Shown here: positions 18,137 to 26,512 of the stretch, piece after piece
Position numbering within the stretch: position 1 is the first letter of the stretch
How the letters are laid out: each line of letters begins with the position of its first letter
DNA from: a virus
Virus record (IMG/VR): IMGVR_UViG_3300023179_000230
Span: 1-40,340 of that record
Direction: 5' to 3' (one strand)
Length of the DNA: 40,340 nt
Notes under the pieces: model-generated
Database searches by the model: none
What the model was told of the DNA's origin: nothing
Seen by the model: the letters and a program-made list of their open reading frames with translations, nothing else
Position numbers and translations under genes: made by a program

Positions 18137-19016
18137 CATTGAGAGTTTTCTTGAGGAATATCATTTAGATATCCATTCATCAAGCGGTTCTGAATATGTT
18201 ATTTTTTGTCCATTCCATAAGAATGTAAATACCCCATCGTTTTACATTAATTCCGTTACAGGGCTCTGGCAGTGCTTTAATCCATCGTGTGGTAAAAAAG
18301 GTAATTTTAGACAGTTATATCGCCATGTTACCGGCCGCTCGTTTGAATCAAAAATTAAGCTTGATCCAGTAGAATTACAAAGCGTAATTGATGCTGGTTT
18401 TATTGTTCAACAGGAAAAAGATATTGATATCTCTACCATAGGGATAGATTATACTAATATAGATGAAGCAAAAAAAGTTCAGCAATTTATTGATAGAGGA
18501 CTTAGTTCTAAAACTTTGCAATATTTTGAGATTGGATTTTCTGAGATTAAGAATCGGATTGTGATTCCTGTAAGAAATCATCAATATAAGATTGTTGGTC
18601 TCATTGGTCGAGCAATATCCAAAGAGCAAGAGCCTCGCTATCTATATAATAAGGGTTTTAAGAGAGCAGATGTATTGTTTAATATTCAGAATGCAAAACA
18701 TTACACCGATGTAATCGTCGTTGAAGGTAGCGTTGATGCAATGAAAGTTTATGAGGCTGGATTCCCAAATGTTGTTGCGACACTTGGCGCTCAAGTTTCA
18801 AACTATCAAGGATCACTATTGCGAAAATATTTTGATAGCATCACTATCTTTTCTGACGCAGATGAAGCTGGCAACGCTATGCGAGATGCTATAATAGGTT
18901 TGTGCAGAGGGAAAAAAATCTACTCTGCGCAAATATCATCAGGGTGTAAAGATCCTGGTGATATGAATACAGAAGAAATAACAAAAAGCATAAACAACAA
19001 AAATAACATCATATAG
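18120..19016 (+). CDS. dnaG: DnaG-type DNA primase
   Basis: A 298-residue protein. ATG at 18120 overlaps the end of the previous gene; the earlier in-frame ATG at 18075 would add residues unlike the family. The zinc domain is Cys30-x2-His33-x18-Cys52-x4-Cys57 (CPFH...CFNPSC). The TOPRIM domain shows VVEGSVDAMKVYEAG (Glu202) and FSDADEAGNAM (Asp246, Asp248), the metal-binding catalytic acids. It is about half the length of bacterial DnaG and lacks the C-terminal helicase-binding domain, as is usual in phages. It would make RNA primers on the lagging strand with the helicase encoded just before it. Confidence 0.9.
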   Translation: MNLRDDIESFLEEYHLDIHSSSGSEYVIFCPFHKNVNTPSFYINSVTGLWQCFNPSCGKKGNFRQLYRHVTGRSFESKIKLDPVELQSVIDAGFIVQQEKDIDISTIGIDYTNIDEAKKVQQFIDRGLSSKTLQYFEIGFSEIKNRIVIPVRNHQYKIVGLIGRAISKEQEPRYLYNKGFKRADVLFNIQNAKHYTDVIVVEGSVDAMKVYEAGFPNVVATLGAQVSNYQGSLLRKYFDSITIFSDADEAGNAMRDAIIGLCRGKKIYSAQISSGCKDPGDMNTEEITKSINNKNNII

Positions 19017-19024
19017 GAGAAAAC

Positions 19025-19669
19025 ATGACATTCACATCAGTTAAAACACTAAAAGACTTGGAAAAGCAAGTCGCCCCTACGCAGGGTAAGAGCGGAGCGA
19101 AGAAGTTCTTCTCTCTGCAATCAGGAGATTCTTTCAAGATTAGATTCTTGCAGGAACTTACTGAGGACAGCGCAAACTACAACGATAAGGTTGGAACCGG
19201 GATTACGGTCCCAGTTATTGTTTCACCAGTAAACTGGAAGTGGAAGGTTGCTTCAACTGCTTCACTTGAGAAGTTTAATTATCGTTGTTGGGGTAGCGAA
19301 CAAGCTGTTCATGACAAGGCTTGGAGAGCAAAGCCTCACTTGCTTATCAATGTTGCAGTTGAAGTTGAGCCAAACAAGTGGGAAGCCAGAGTGCTTGATA
19401 CAACATTCAATCAGCGCCACATTGGTTTGACTTTGCTGGAATATGCTAAGGAGTTCGGAACAATTACTGACCGTTACTACAAGTATTCCAGAACAGGTTC
19501 CGGCGCTTCAGACACTAACTACAGCCTTATTCCGCTGGCAGTTGGTGAGCCCAATGACCAAATCAAGGAATTGACCTTGCATGATCTTGGCAATGTTTAT
19601 ATGACACTGCCTTATGAAAAGCAACAGGTATATCTGACAACTGGCGAATTGGCTAAGGATAGCTGGTAA
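19025..19669 (+). CDS. Single-stranded DNA-binding protein
   Basis: A 214-residue protein with AGGAGAAAAC before the ATG. FFSLQSGDSFKIRFLQEL near the N-terminus is the pattern seen at the start of gp32-like OB-fold proteins of phages. It is rich in aromatic residues (Trp, Tyr, Phe) that could stack on bases. Its place after helicase and primase fits an SSB. Codon use differs from its neighbours: TTC for Phe, AAG for Lys and AAC for Asn are common here, whereas adjacent genes prefer TTT, AAA and AAT. That suggests selection for high expression, as expected for an SSB. The C-terminus is not strongly acidic. Confidence 0.7.
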   Translation: MTFTSVKTLKDLEKQVAPTQGKSGAKKFFSLQSGDSFKIRFLQELTEDSANYNDKVGTGITVPVIVSPVNWKWKVASTASLEKFNYRCWGSEQAVHDKAWRAKPHLLINVAVEVEPNKWEARVLDTTFNQRHIGLTLLEYAKEFGTITDRYYKYSRTGSGASDTNYSLIPLAVGEPNDQIKELTLHDLGNVYMTLPYEKQQVYLTTGELAKDSW

Positions 19670-19676
19670 TAGGGCA

Positions 19677-19750
19677 GGGGGCATAGCTCAATTGGCTAGA
19701 GCATCTGCTTTGCAAGCAGAAGGTTAAGGGTTCAATTCCCTTTGCCTCCA
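19677..19750 (+). tRNA. tRNA-Ala (anticodon TGC)
   Basis: A full cloverleaf can be drawn. The acceptor arms GGGGGCA and TGCCTCC pair with one G-U. The D arm is GCTC/GAGC around a loop containing TGG. The anticodon arm is TCTGC/GCAGA with loop TTTGCAA, giving anticodon TGC. The variable loop is AGGTT, and the T arm is AAGGG/CCCTT with loop TTCAATT. The discriminator base is A and the CCA end is not encoded (CGA follows). It sits alone between the SSB and nucleotidase genes. Confidence 0.95.
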
Positions 19751-19763
19751 CGAAAGGAATAAA

Positions 19764-20306
19764 ATGCAACTTGTAAATAAAGCGATTGCGCTTGACCTTG
19801 ATGGCGTAATCGCAGACATTGCTACGCCATTGTTTGATATTATATCTTCTCGCGGTGTATCAATAGAAGATATTGATTTAGAGTCTTGGATTATTTCTGA
19901 TACTAATGATAAAGATATTTTAGAAATATTCAATACACCTCTATTTTGGAAAAATATGAAGCCATATCAAGATGCATGGCATCAAGTTAATTATTGGTTT
20001 GCACTTGGTTATGATATACATATTGTTACAGCAAGAAGACAGCCAAATGCTGTAATGCAAACAGAGCCTTGGTTAAATGAGTGGAATATAAATACAAGAG
20101 CGCCAATCTTTTCTAAAATGGGTGATAAGATTTCACATATTAAAAAGATAGATCCATTATTTGTTGTAGAGGATAATCCTAAAGAAATTAGAATTTTGCA
20201 AGAAGCGGGGGTGAAATGTTATTTAAGAGCGCAAAGTTATAATCAGAAATATTGGAATGAATTTAACACTATTGAATCACTATACGATATTGACTTGGAG
20301 AAGTAA
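19764..20306 (+). CDS. HAD-family phosphatase, probable 5'-nucleotidase
   Basis: A 180-residue protein. DLDGVIAD at residues 11-18 contains the HAD nucleophile Asp11 and the general acid Asp13. HIVTARRQ at 87-93 gives motif II (Thr89), Lys118/Lys122 can serve as motif III, and VVEDNP at 134-139 is motif IV. Size and motif layout resemble the small 5'(3')-nucleotidases of the NT5C type often found in phages, which could adjust dNMP pools. AAAGGA precedes the start, and the stop overlaps the polymerase start as TAATG, coupling it to DNA synthesis. The exact substrate cannot be read from the sequence. Confidence 0.8.
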   Translation: MQLVNKAIALDLDGVIADIATPLFDIISSRGVSIEDIDLESWIISDTNDKDILEIFNTPLFWKNMKPYQDAWHQVNYWFALGYDIHIVTARRQPNAVMQTEPWLNEWNINTRAPIFSKMGDKISHIKKIDPLFVVEDNPKEIRILQEAGVKCYLRAQSYNQKYWNEFNTIESLYDIDLEK

Positions 20307-23300
20307 TGAATAACTTCGTTCACCTACATTGCCATTCTGAATATTCACTGCTGGATGGAATGTCAACGCCAGAAGAGATTGCTAAAATTACAAGTGTTAA
20401 TGGACAGTACGCTGCCGCAATTACAGATCACGGCTCAATGGCTGGCGTACTTCGTTTTCAAGAGGCATGTGTTGCTAACAAAGTAAAACCTCTCTTTGGT
20501 GTTGAAGCATACTTTGTTCCTTCTGTTAGTCGTGATGATGATGGTAAACATGAAAGACACCACTTAATTCTACTTGCCAAGACAAACACTGGTCTTGAAA
20601 AACTTTTTAAGATGTCCAAGATTGGTTGGACAGACAATTTTTATTACAAGCCAAGAATTGATTTTTCTCTACTAGAAGATTTGGTTGATGACGACATTGT
20701 TGCACTATCTGGGTGTATGGCTAGTTCTATCTGTAGAGCTATTGAGGCAGACAACTTCTCAAGAGCGCAGGAGTTGTCAGAGCGGTTTATAAAGATTTTT
20801 AAAGATGACTTCTATTACGAAGTGCAGGCTTGGAACAGTAAGAAGATTAATGATGGCATCATGCAATTGGCAAGCACATATAATAGAAAAGTCGTTGCGA
20901 CTGCCGACTGCCATTTCCCCAGCGCACATGATAAAGGCTGTGAAGAAGTCCTATTGTGCGTATCCCAATATCCTGGATTCTCACCAGCGGCTTTAAGGCA
21001 TGCCGAACAAGAAGCGGCAAAGATTGATAAGGCTGAAACAGATCTTGTAAAGAAGATTAATCAGATGTATCCAGACCGCCAATTGCGCTTTGATGAGATT
21101 AATCCTTATATTGCTAAAGCAGAAGAGATTGCGGGATGGTTCAAGACCGCCGGGTATGACCGTTCAGATATTCTAGAAAATACTCTTGAGGTGGCCGAGA
21201 AGTGTACTGCAAGCATTCAAAAGCGCCGCAATCTTTTGCCCAAATATATGAAGTCGCTTAACTCCGATGATTATCTAAAAGAAATGGCTGAATTTCGACT
21301 CAAAGAGCTAGGGCTGAATGATGAATACAAGACTCGACTCAATGAAGAGCTGGGGATTATCAAACAACTTGGCTTTGCCGATTATTTCTTAATCGTCTGG
21401 GACTTGGTGAAATGGGCGGATAATAATGGCATTGGTAGAGGTACAGGCAGAGGTTCGGTTGGCGGTAGTGTCTTGGCATATTTGCTGGAGATTACCAAAG
21501 TTGACCCTGTGAAATATAATCTGCTGTTTGCCCGATTTATTAATGCCGAGCGCAATGACTATCCCGACATTGACTTGGACTTTGAGGACAAACGCAGAAC
21601 AGAAGTTCGGGCTTATCTGGTAGAGCGTTGGGGTAAAGACAATGTAGCAGCAATTACCACCTACGGCACTTTTAAACCAAAGAGTGCGGTCAAAGATATT
21701 GCTCGCGTTCTACAAGTTCCATACAAAGAAACCAACAACATCACGCCATACTTTGAGACAATTGAAGAATTGCAGACCACACAGAAGGGCAAATTATTCT
21801 GTTCAAAGTATCCCGATGTGCCAAAACTTGCCAAAAGACTGGAAGGGCGTATTCGTAACGCAGGCGTACATGCTGCTGGCATGGTTGTATCGTCAATCCC
21901 GCTTACACAGGTTTGCCCAATTGAGACACGCAAAGACACCGATGGTGAGGGCAGGGCGGTTGTAACAGCCTTTGATATGACCGACGCAGAGGCGGTCGGG
22001 CTTATTAAAATTGACATTTTGGGGCTTCGCACCGTATCTGTCATTAAAGACGCTCTAGGGATGATTAGGAAGCGTTATGGGGCAGATGTAGAAGCTCTTT
22101 CATTAGGGCTAGATGACCCCGAAGTGTATCGGAATTTTAATGAGGGCAATACCGTTGGCGTATTCCAGACAGATGCTGCCGCTTATCGTAATTTGATCGA
22201 GCGTATGGGTATTGACAACTTCAATGATCTTGTAGTGTCAAACGCTCTAGTTAGACCCGGTGCTCTGCTCTCACAGGGTGAGCGCTATATTGATTGTAAA
22301 AAAGGTGTCAAGCCTGCTTATTATCCTGACGAGTCAGTTAAGGCTATTCTGGAAGAGACATATGGCACGGTTATTTTCCAAGAGCAGTTGATGCAAATGT
22401 GTGTGAAGCTGTCTGGCTTTTCATGGTCAGATGCTGATAAATTGCGTAAGATTATCGGTAAGAAGCGTGATGCCGCTGAGTTTGAGCAATACAAGGATAA
22501 GTTTATTAACAACTCAATCCTGCCTAAATCAGAGGCAAAGCAGATGTGGTCAGAGTTTGAACTTTCGGCTCTATATATGTTTAATAAGTCTCACGCGGTT
22601 GCATATTCAATGTTGTCTTATCAAACCATGTGGCTAAAGGTCAATTATCCGTCTGAATATCTTTGGGCTTTGTTGTTCAATGAAGATGTCGGTGAAAAGA
22701 TTACAGCCTATCTTATGGAGGCACAGCGTCTTGATATCCCCATTTTGCCGCCAGATGTTAATTTGTCGGATGAATTCTTCTCTATTGATTATTCAGCAGA
22801 AAAGCCAGCCATTCGTTTTGGTCTATCTAATGTCTTGTCTTGCGGTCGGGCAGCAATTGCAGAAATTCTTGCTAAGCGCCCATTCAACTGTTATGAAGAA
22901 TTTGATGCCAAGTGCTCAAAGAGTGCGGTTAAAAAACCTTTGAGAGAAAACTTTGACAAAGTTGGGGCTTTCGGTTCTCTTGGTTATATATCTCAGTTTG
23001 ATCATAAACGGTACTATCTGCCAATACTTGGCTTTTCAATTGAAGATACTGAGAAAAATGAGATTGATGTTGTCATTGATAATCTAAGTGATTTTCATGA
23101 AACCAATTCTCCACTAATGCTTGTTAAAGCAATTATTAGATCAACTAAAAAGACACCACAATATCTCCGGGTTGAATTAGAAGACTTGTCGGGGTCTGCA
23201 ACAATATTTGCAGAAAGGAATACAGAGTTATCAACTAGAGATCATATTTATGCGTTAATTGGAGATAGAACATTGCATTATTTTTGTGATGTTTACAATT

Positions 23301-23698
23301 ATATTGATACTCCATTGCATGAGTTTATTAAACTTAAGATGCAAGGCATTAATCACGAATATGCATGGCTATACAATCATGGTCTTGGTGATGTAGATAA
23401 TGATAAAACATTATTGTACATTTTCAATTTGAGAATATTTAAAACATCTCGCGGTTTTGATATGGCAAATATTTATTGCTGGGATGGTAAAAGAATGTTT
23501 AAGATTGTCGTATTTGCCAGCGTGTTGAAAAAAGTAAAGGGCATCCTTAAACAAAATGCTTGGTATGCAGCTAAAATTGATAAAATTGATGAAAAAAATC
23601 CGCTGGTGCAAATTGATTCGTATAAACTTGCATCTTCAGATGCTCTCATTACTGTTAATGATTTTATTAAAAGAAAGAATTTGGTAGCACAAAAATGA
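20306..23698 (+). CDS. dnaE: DNA polymerase III alpha subunit (DnaE, family C)
   Basis: A 1130-residue polymerase, close to the usual length of bacterial DnaE. The PHP domain starts at residue 5 with HLHCHSEYSLLDG and continues with ITDHGSMAG and FGVEAYF, so its metal-binding residues look intact and it may proofread. The palm shows GRGTGRGSVGGS and PDIDLDF (Asp421, Asp423), and IDILGL gives the third acid (Asp570). VFQTDAAAYRNLI, VSNALVRPG and FNKSHAVAYS belong to the fingers. A helix-hairpin region and an OB domain (about 940-1000) follow. It would be the phage replicative polymerase. The first 900 codons are clearly GC-richer than the last 230 (see findings). Confidence 0.96.
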   Translation: MNNFVHLHCHSEYSLLDGMSTPEEIAKITSVNGQYAAAITDHGSMAGVLRFQEACVANKVKPLFGVEAYFVPSVSRDDDGKHERHHLILLAKTNTGLEKLFKMSKIGWTDNFYYKPRIDFSLLEDLVDDDIVALSGCMASSICRAIEADNFSRAQELSERFIKIFKDDFYYEVQAWNSKKINDGIMQLASTYNRKVVATADCHFPSAHDKGCEEVLLCVSQYPGFSPAALRHAEQEAAKIDKAETDLVKKINQMYPDRQLRFDEINPYIAKAEEIAGWFKTAGYDRSDILENTLEVAEKCTASIQKRRNLLPKYMKSLNSDDYLKEMAEFRLKELGLNDEYKTRLNEELGIIKQLGFADYFLIVWDLVKWADNNGIGRGTGRGSVGGSVLAYLLEITKVDPVKYNLLFARFINAERNDYPDIDLDFEDKRRTEVRAYLVERWGKDNVAAITTYGTFKPKSAVKDIARVLQVPYKETNNITPYFETIEELQTTQKGKLFCSKYPDVPKLAKRLEGRIRNAGVHAAGMVVSSIPLTQVCPIETRKDTDGEGRAVVTAFDMTDAEAVGLIKIDILGLRTVSVIKDALGMIRKRYGADVEALSLGLDDPEVYRNFNEGNTVGVFQTDAAAYRNLIERMGIDNFNDLVVSNALVRPGALLSQGERYIDCKKGVKPAYYPDESVKAILEETYGTVIFQEQLMQMCVKLSGFSWSDADKLRKIIGKKRDAAEFEQYKDKFINNSILPKSEAKQMWSEFELSALYMFNKSHAVAYSMLSYQTMWLKVNYPSEYLWALLFNEDVGEKITAYLMEAQRLDIPILPPDVNLSDEFFSIDYSAEKPAIRFGLSNVLSCGRAAIAEILAKRPFNCYEEFDAKCSKSAVKKPLRENFDKVGAFGSLGYISQFDHKRYYLPILGFSIEDTEKNEIDVVIDNLSDFHETNSPLMLVKAIIRSTKKTPQYLRVELEDLSGSATIFAERNTELSTRDHIYALIGDRTLHYFCDVYNYIDTPLHEFIKLKMQGINHEYAWLYNHGLGDVDNDKTLLYIFNLRIFKTSRGFDMANIYCWDGKRMFKIVVFASVLKKVKGILKQNAWYAAKIDKIDEKNPLVQIDSYKLASSDALITVNDFIKRKNLVAQK

Positions 23699-23705
23699 CA
23701 TTTAC

Positions 23706-23722
23706 TATGATAGAATTTTTCT
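23706..23722 (+). promoter_or_regulatory. Extended -10 promoter for the glycan cassette
   Basis: TGATAGAAT at 23708-23716 fits an extended -10 element (TG-n-TAGAAT). The start codon of the next gene is 6 bases further on, where transcription would begin. No -35 hexamer stands out at the right distance. The gap between dnaE and the next gene is only 24 bases. Confidence 0.4.
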
Positions 23723-24775
23723 ATGCTTGTTTGGTCTGATAATCAAATTCCTAAATTTAGTGAAGGATATGGCTATACTCCAGATTGCCTTTATGAACAC
23801 ATTTCTCGTTCTGGATTGCCGATTAGAAGAAGCAAGCCGCAATTACCCAATGAGATTGGGAGGCTACAAATGGGTATCGGGATTGGTTATTTCTCAAAAG
23901 AAGATGTTATAAATGAAATTGTAATAAATCACTCAATCCCAGACACATTTGTTAAATCACAACGCTATAGCGTTGGATTTACTTTTTGGGAAACAAATCA
24001 ATTGCCAAAAAATTGGGTTGAAAGATGTAACGAAATGGATGAAATTTGGACATGTACTAAGGCAATGCAAGATGTTTTTATAGATTCTGGAATTACTAAG
24101 CCGGTATATGAATTTAAACTTGGCGTTGATCCAGAGCTTTATTTTCCCAAGAAAAGATCGCCACATAGACAATTTACATTTTTATCTATTGGCTCTCCAG
24201 CTACCAGAAAAAATTCTCAAATGGCTTTAGATGCATTTTTAAAGACATATGGTAAAGACGAGGATTTTAGATTGATTTATAAATCTAATGGTCCTCCGGA
24301 TGCCAGAATGTGGTTTGGTGATGACAAGATGGCTATTAATCATCCTAGAATTACGGTTATTGATGATGAAGTATCTCATGCTGAATTGGCAAGAATTTAT
24401 GATAGAGCTGATTGCGTTCTGTTTCCAACAAGTGGAGAAGGTTGGGGTAATTTACCATTTCAGGCTATTGCAAAAGGAATTCCAACAATCTGTACAAATG
24501 TTTTAGCATGCACAGAATTTGCAAATATGTCTGTGCCGTTAGATTTTGAATGGGATACCAACAGCCTTTTTGGTTTATATGTTGGGTGTGGTCAATGGGC
24601 TAAACCAAGTTTTGATGATCTTTGTGATAAGATGAAATATGTTGTAAATAATTATGATCAGGTTTCTAATAAAACATATACAAATGCAGTATGGATATCT
24701 AACAATATGACTTGGCAAAAAGTTTCTGAAAAATACATTGATAGAATGTGGAAAATATTGGAATCTGTAAAATGA
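23723..24775 (+). CDS. Glycosyltransferase, GT4-like (GT-B fold)
   Basis: A 350-residue protein. The C-terminal half has the GT-B donor-site pattern: FTFLSIGSPATRKNSQMALDAF, then RADCVLFPTSGEGWGNLPFQAIAKGIP. In GT4 enzymes the E-x7-E motif spans this segment; here the first Glu is present (GEGWG) but the second is Gln. YEFKLGVDPELYFP is the usual linker between domains. It would transfer a sugar from a nucleotide donor. There is no signal peptide or membrane segment, so it acts in the cytoplasm, probably on a phage virion protein, DNA or a host surface precursor. No ribosome site is seen; the transcript may be leaderless. First gene of a four-gene cassette. Confidence 0.8.
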   Translation: MLVWSDNQIPKFSEGYGYTPDCLYEHISRSGLPIRRSKPQLPNEIGRLQMGIGIGYFSKEDVINEIVINHSIPDTFVKSQRYSVGFTFWETNQLPKNWVERCNEMDEIWTCTKAMQDVFIDSGITKPVYEFKLGVDPELYFPKKRSPHRQFTFLSIGSPATRKNSQMALDAFLKTYGKDEDFRLIYKSNGPPDARMWFGDDKMAINHPRITVIDDEVSHAELARIYDRADCVLFPTSGEGWGNLPFQAIAKGIPTICTNVLACTEFANMSVPLDFEWDTNSLFGLYVGCGQWAKPSFDDLCDKMKYVVNNYDQVSNKTYTNAVWISNNMTWQKVSEKYIDRMWKILESVK

Positions 24776-25770
24776 AAATACATTACATCAGCTGTCATTC
24801 TATTTTAGAATATGACGAATTAAAATTATTAACAGATCTTGGGCATGAAGTATTTTCTAATGGGGCTTATCTTGATCCGAGAGGTCATATTACTTTACCA
24901 AGACCAAATGTGCCAAAGGCAAAATATTATGAAGATTGGGCTAAATTAGCAACACAGACAGCAAAAACAAATATCCCGCAAGAGTTAATTGATCCGTTTG
25001 ATGTAATTATTGTGATGCATTCGCCAACCGTCATTACAGAAAATTGGCAAAAGATGCGCCATAAAAAAGTTATTTGGAGAACTATTGGGCAGTCAATTGG
25101 CATTACTGAAGATACACTTTCTGAACATAGAAGAGACGGATTAAAGATCGTCAGATATTCTCCAAAAGAACGAAATATACCTAATTATCTTGGTGAAGAT
25201 ACACTTATAAGATTCTATAAAGATGAAGATGAATTATCTAATTGGAATGGTAAAACAAACAGTGTATTAACATTTTCTCAAAGCCTAAAAGGTCGAAGAG
25301 ATCATTGCCATTATGATCAGATTATGTCGGTAATAGAAAAATTTGATGGTATTGTATATGGCCCTGGGAATGATGATCTTGGAAAGTTTAATGGCGGTTG
25401 TATTCCATATGATATGCAAATACAAAAAATGCAGGATGCACGAGCAATGATTTATGGCGGTACAGCCCCGGCATCATACACGCTTTCTTTTGTAGAGGCA
25501 TTAATGACGGGAACGCCGATTGTTGCTATTAATAGTAGGCTTGCAAATATTATCTATAATTTTGATTTTTATGAAGTTGAAGATCTTCTCAATCAAGTTG
25601 GCGGAATAGTGTGTGACAGTGTTGATCAAATGAACGAAGCGACAACGAGATTAATTCAAGATTATGATTACGCAACTCAAATAAGTTCTCAGCAAAGAGA
25701 TTTTGCCATTGAACACTTTGGTAAAAAAAAGATAATCAAGCAATGGGAGGATTACTTAAATGGAATTTGA
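24772..25770 (+). CDS. Glycosyltransferase-like protein (GT-B fold)
   Basis: A 332-residue protein whose ATG overlaps the previous stop (ATGA); an in-frame ATG at 24748 lies inside the previous gene and is less likely. The end has ASYTLSFVEALMTGTPIVAINSRLANI, which matches the donor-binding helix of GT-B enzymes (the E of FVEAL is in place), followed by GGIVCDSVDQMNEA and a terminal helix. The N-terminus (MKIHYISCHSILEYDELKLL) begins with a short beta strand as in this fold. It is more distant from named families than the gene before it. I infer sugar transfer on the same target as its neighbours. Confidence 0.72.
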   Translation: MKIHYISCHSILEYDELKLLTDLGHEVFSNGAYLDPRGHITLPRPNVPKAKYYEDWAKLATQTAKTNIPQELIDPFDVIIVMHSPTVITENWQKMRHKKVIWRTIGQSIGITEDTLSEHRRDGLKIVRYSPKERNIPNYLGEDTLIRFYKDEDELSNWNGKTNSVLTFSQSLKGRRDHCHYDQIMSVIEKFDGIVYGPGNDDLGKFNGGCIPYDMQIQKMQDARAMIYGGTAPASYTLSFVEALMTGTPIVAINSRLANIIYNFDFYEVEDLLNQVGGIVCDSVDQMNEATTRLIQDYDYATQISSQQRDFAIEHFGKKKIIKQWEDYLNGI

Positions 25771-26512
25771 AATTAATACATTTACTACACCATGGGGTGC
25801 AGAAATTAAAGCGTGTACGAGAAATGGTACAAATGATTGGAATACACTCTACTCCTGTCTCGTACAAGATGAATATAAGCTTGCTCACTTAAATGAATCC
25901 AACCCAAGTAAAAAAATAGCAGTTGATATTGGCGGTCATATTGGCGGCTGTACATTAGCATTATTGAGTCTTGGGTATACCGTCTATACAGTTGAGCCAA
26001 TGCCAGAAAATATTGAAATGATTAAAAAAAATGTTGAATTGAATAATTTTCAAAATAGATCACATTTGTTTGGTAAGGCTATCTCTTCTAAGTCAAATGA
26101 AAAACTTATTTTAAAATACGGGAGTTCACTGACTGAATCTGGTCGCCATCATAAATATATTGGCAATACAATTGTTCTTGATGAAACAAATAAAGATAAT
26201 ATTTGGAATGACGGTGATGAAATTTTAGTTGAAACAGTTTCTGTTGATGATGTCATGAAAGATATTAGCTATGTTGATTTCTTAAAAATTGATTGCGAAG
26301 GCGCTGAATGGTCAGCTTTCTCTGGTACATCAAAAGAAACATTTGCAAAAATTCAAAGAATTGCAGCTGAGGTTCACCCAACGGATGGCCGTGAAGATTT
26401 GTATAAAAAGATGAATGATTTAATCGGGGAAGATTTTAAAGATTTTTCTTCTGAATATTTTGGAATTATTGAAAATAAAAATAGTATCAATCTTGCATAT
26501 TTCCAAAAATGA
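25760..26512 (+). CDS. FkbM-family SAM-dependent methyltransferase
   Basis: A 250-residue protein with GGGAGG before the ATG. VDIGGHIGGCTLALLSLG (residues 55-72) is the SAM-binding glycine motif and VEPMPENIEMIKKNVELN the acidic second strand. SYVDFLKIDCEGAEW near residues 172-184 is the signature of FkbM methyltransferases. Members often O-methylate sugars or polyketides. Lying between glycosyltransferase genes, it most likely caps or decorates a glycan made by them. It overlaps the previous gene by 11 bases and the next by 4. Confidence 0.88.
   Translation: MEFEINTFTTPWGAEIKACTRNGTNDWNTLYSCLVQDEYKLAHLNESNPSKKIAVDIGGHIGGCTLALLSLGYTVYTVEPMPENIEMIKKNVELNNFQNRSHLFGKAISSKSNEKLILKYGSSLTESGRHHKYIGNTIVLDETNKDNIWNDGDEILVETVSVDDVMKDISYVDFLKIDCEGAEWSAFSGTSKETFAKIQRIAAEVHPTDGREDLYKKMNDLIGEDFKDFSSEYFGIIENKNSINLAYFQK

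Noticed and set aside
21661-22044. 127-codon open frame on the - strand
   Set aside because: It lies in the GC-richer part of dnaE, where stop codons are rarer in all frames. No start signal and no family likeness.
20306-23698. Intein or frameshift in dnaE
   Set aside because: The motifs run in the usual order without an inserted block, and no splice-junction Cys/His-Asn pattern or frame break is seen.
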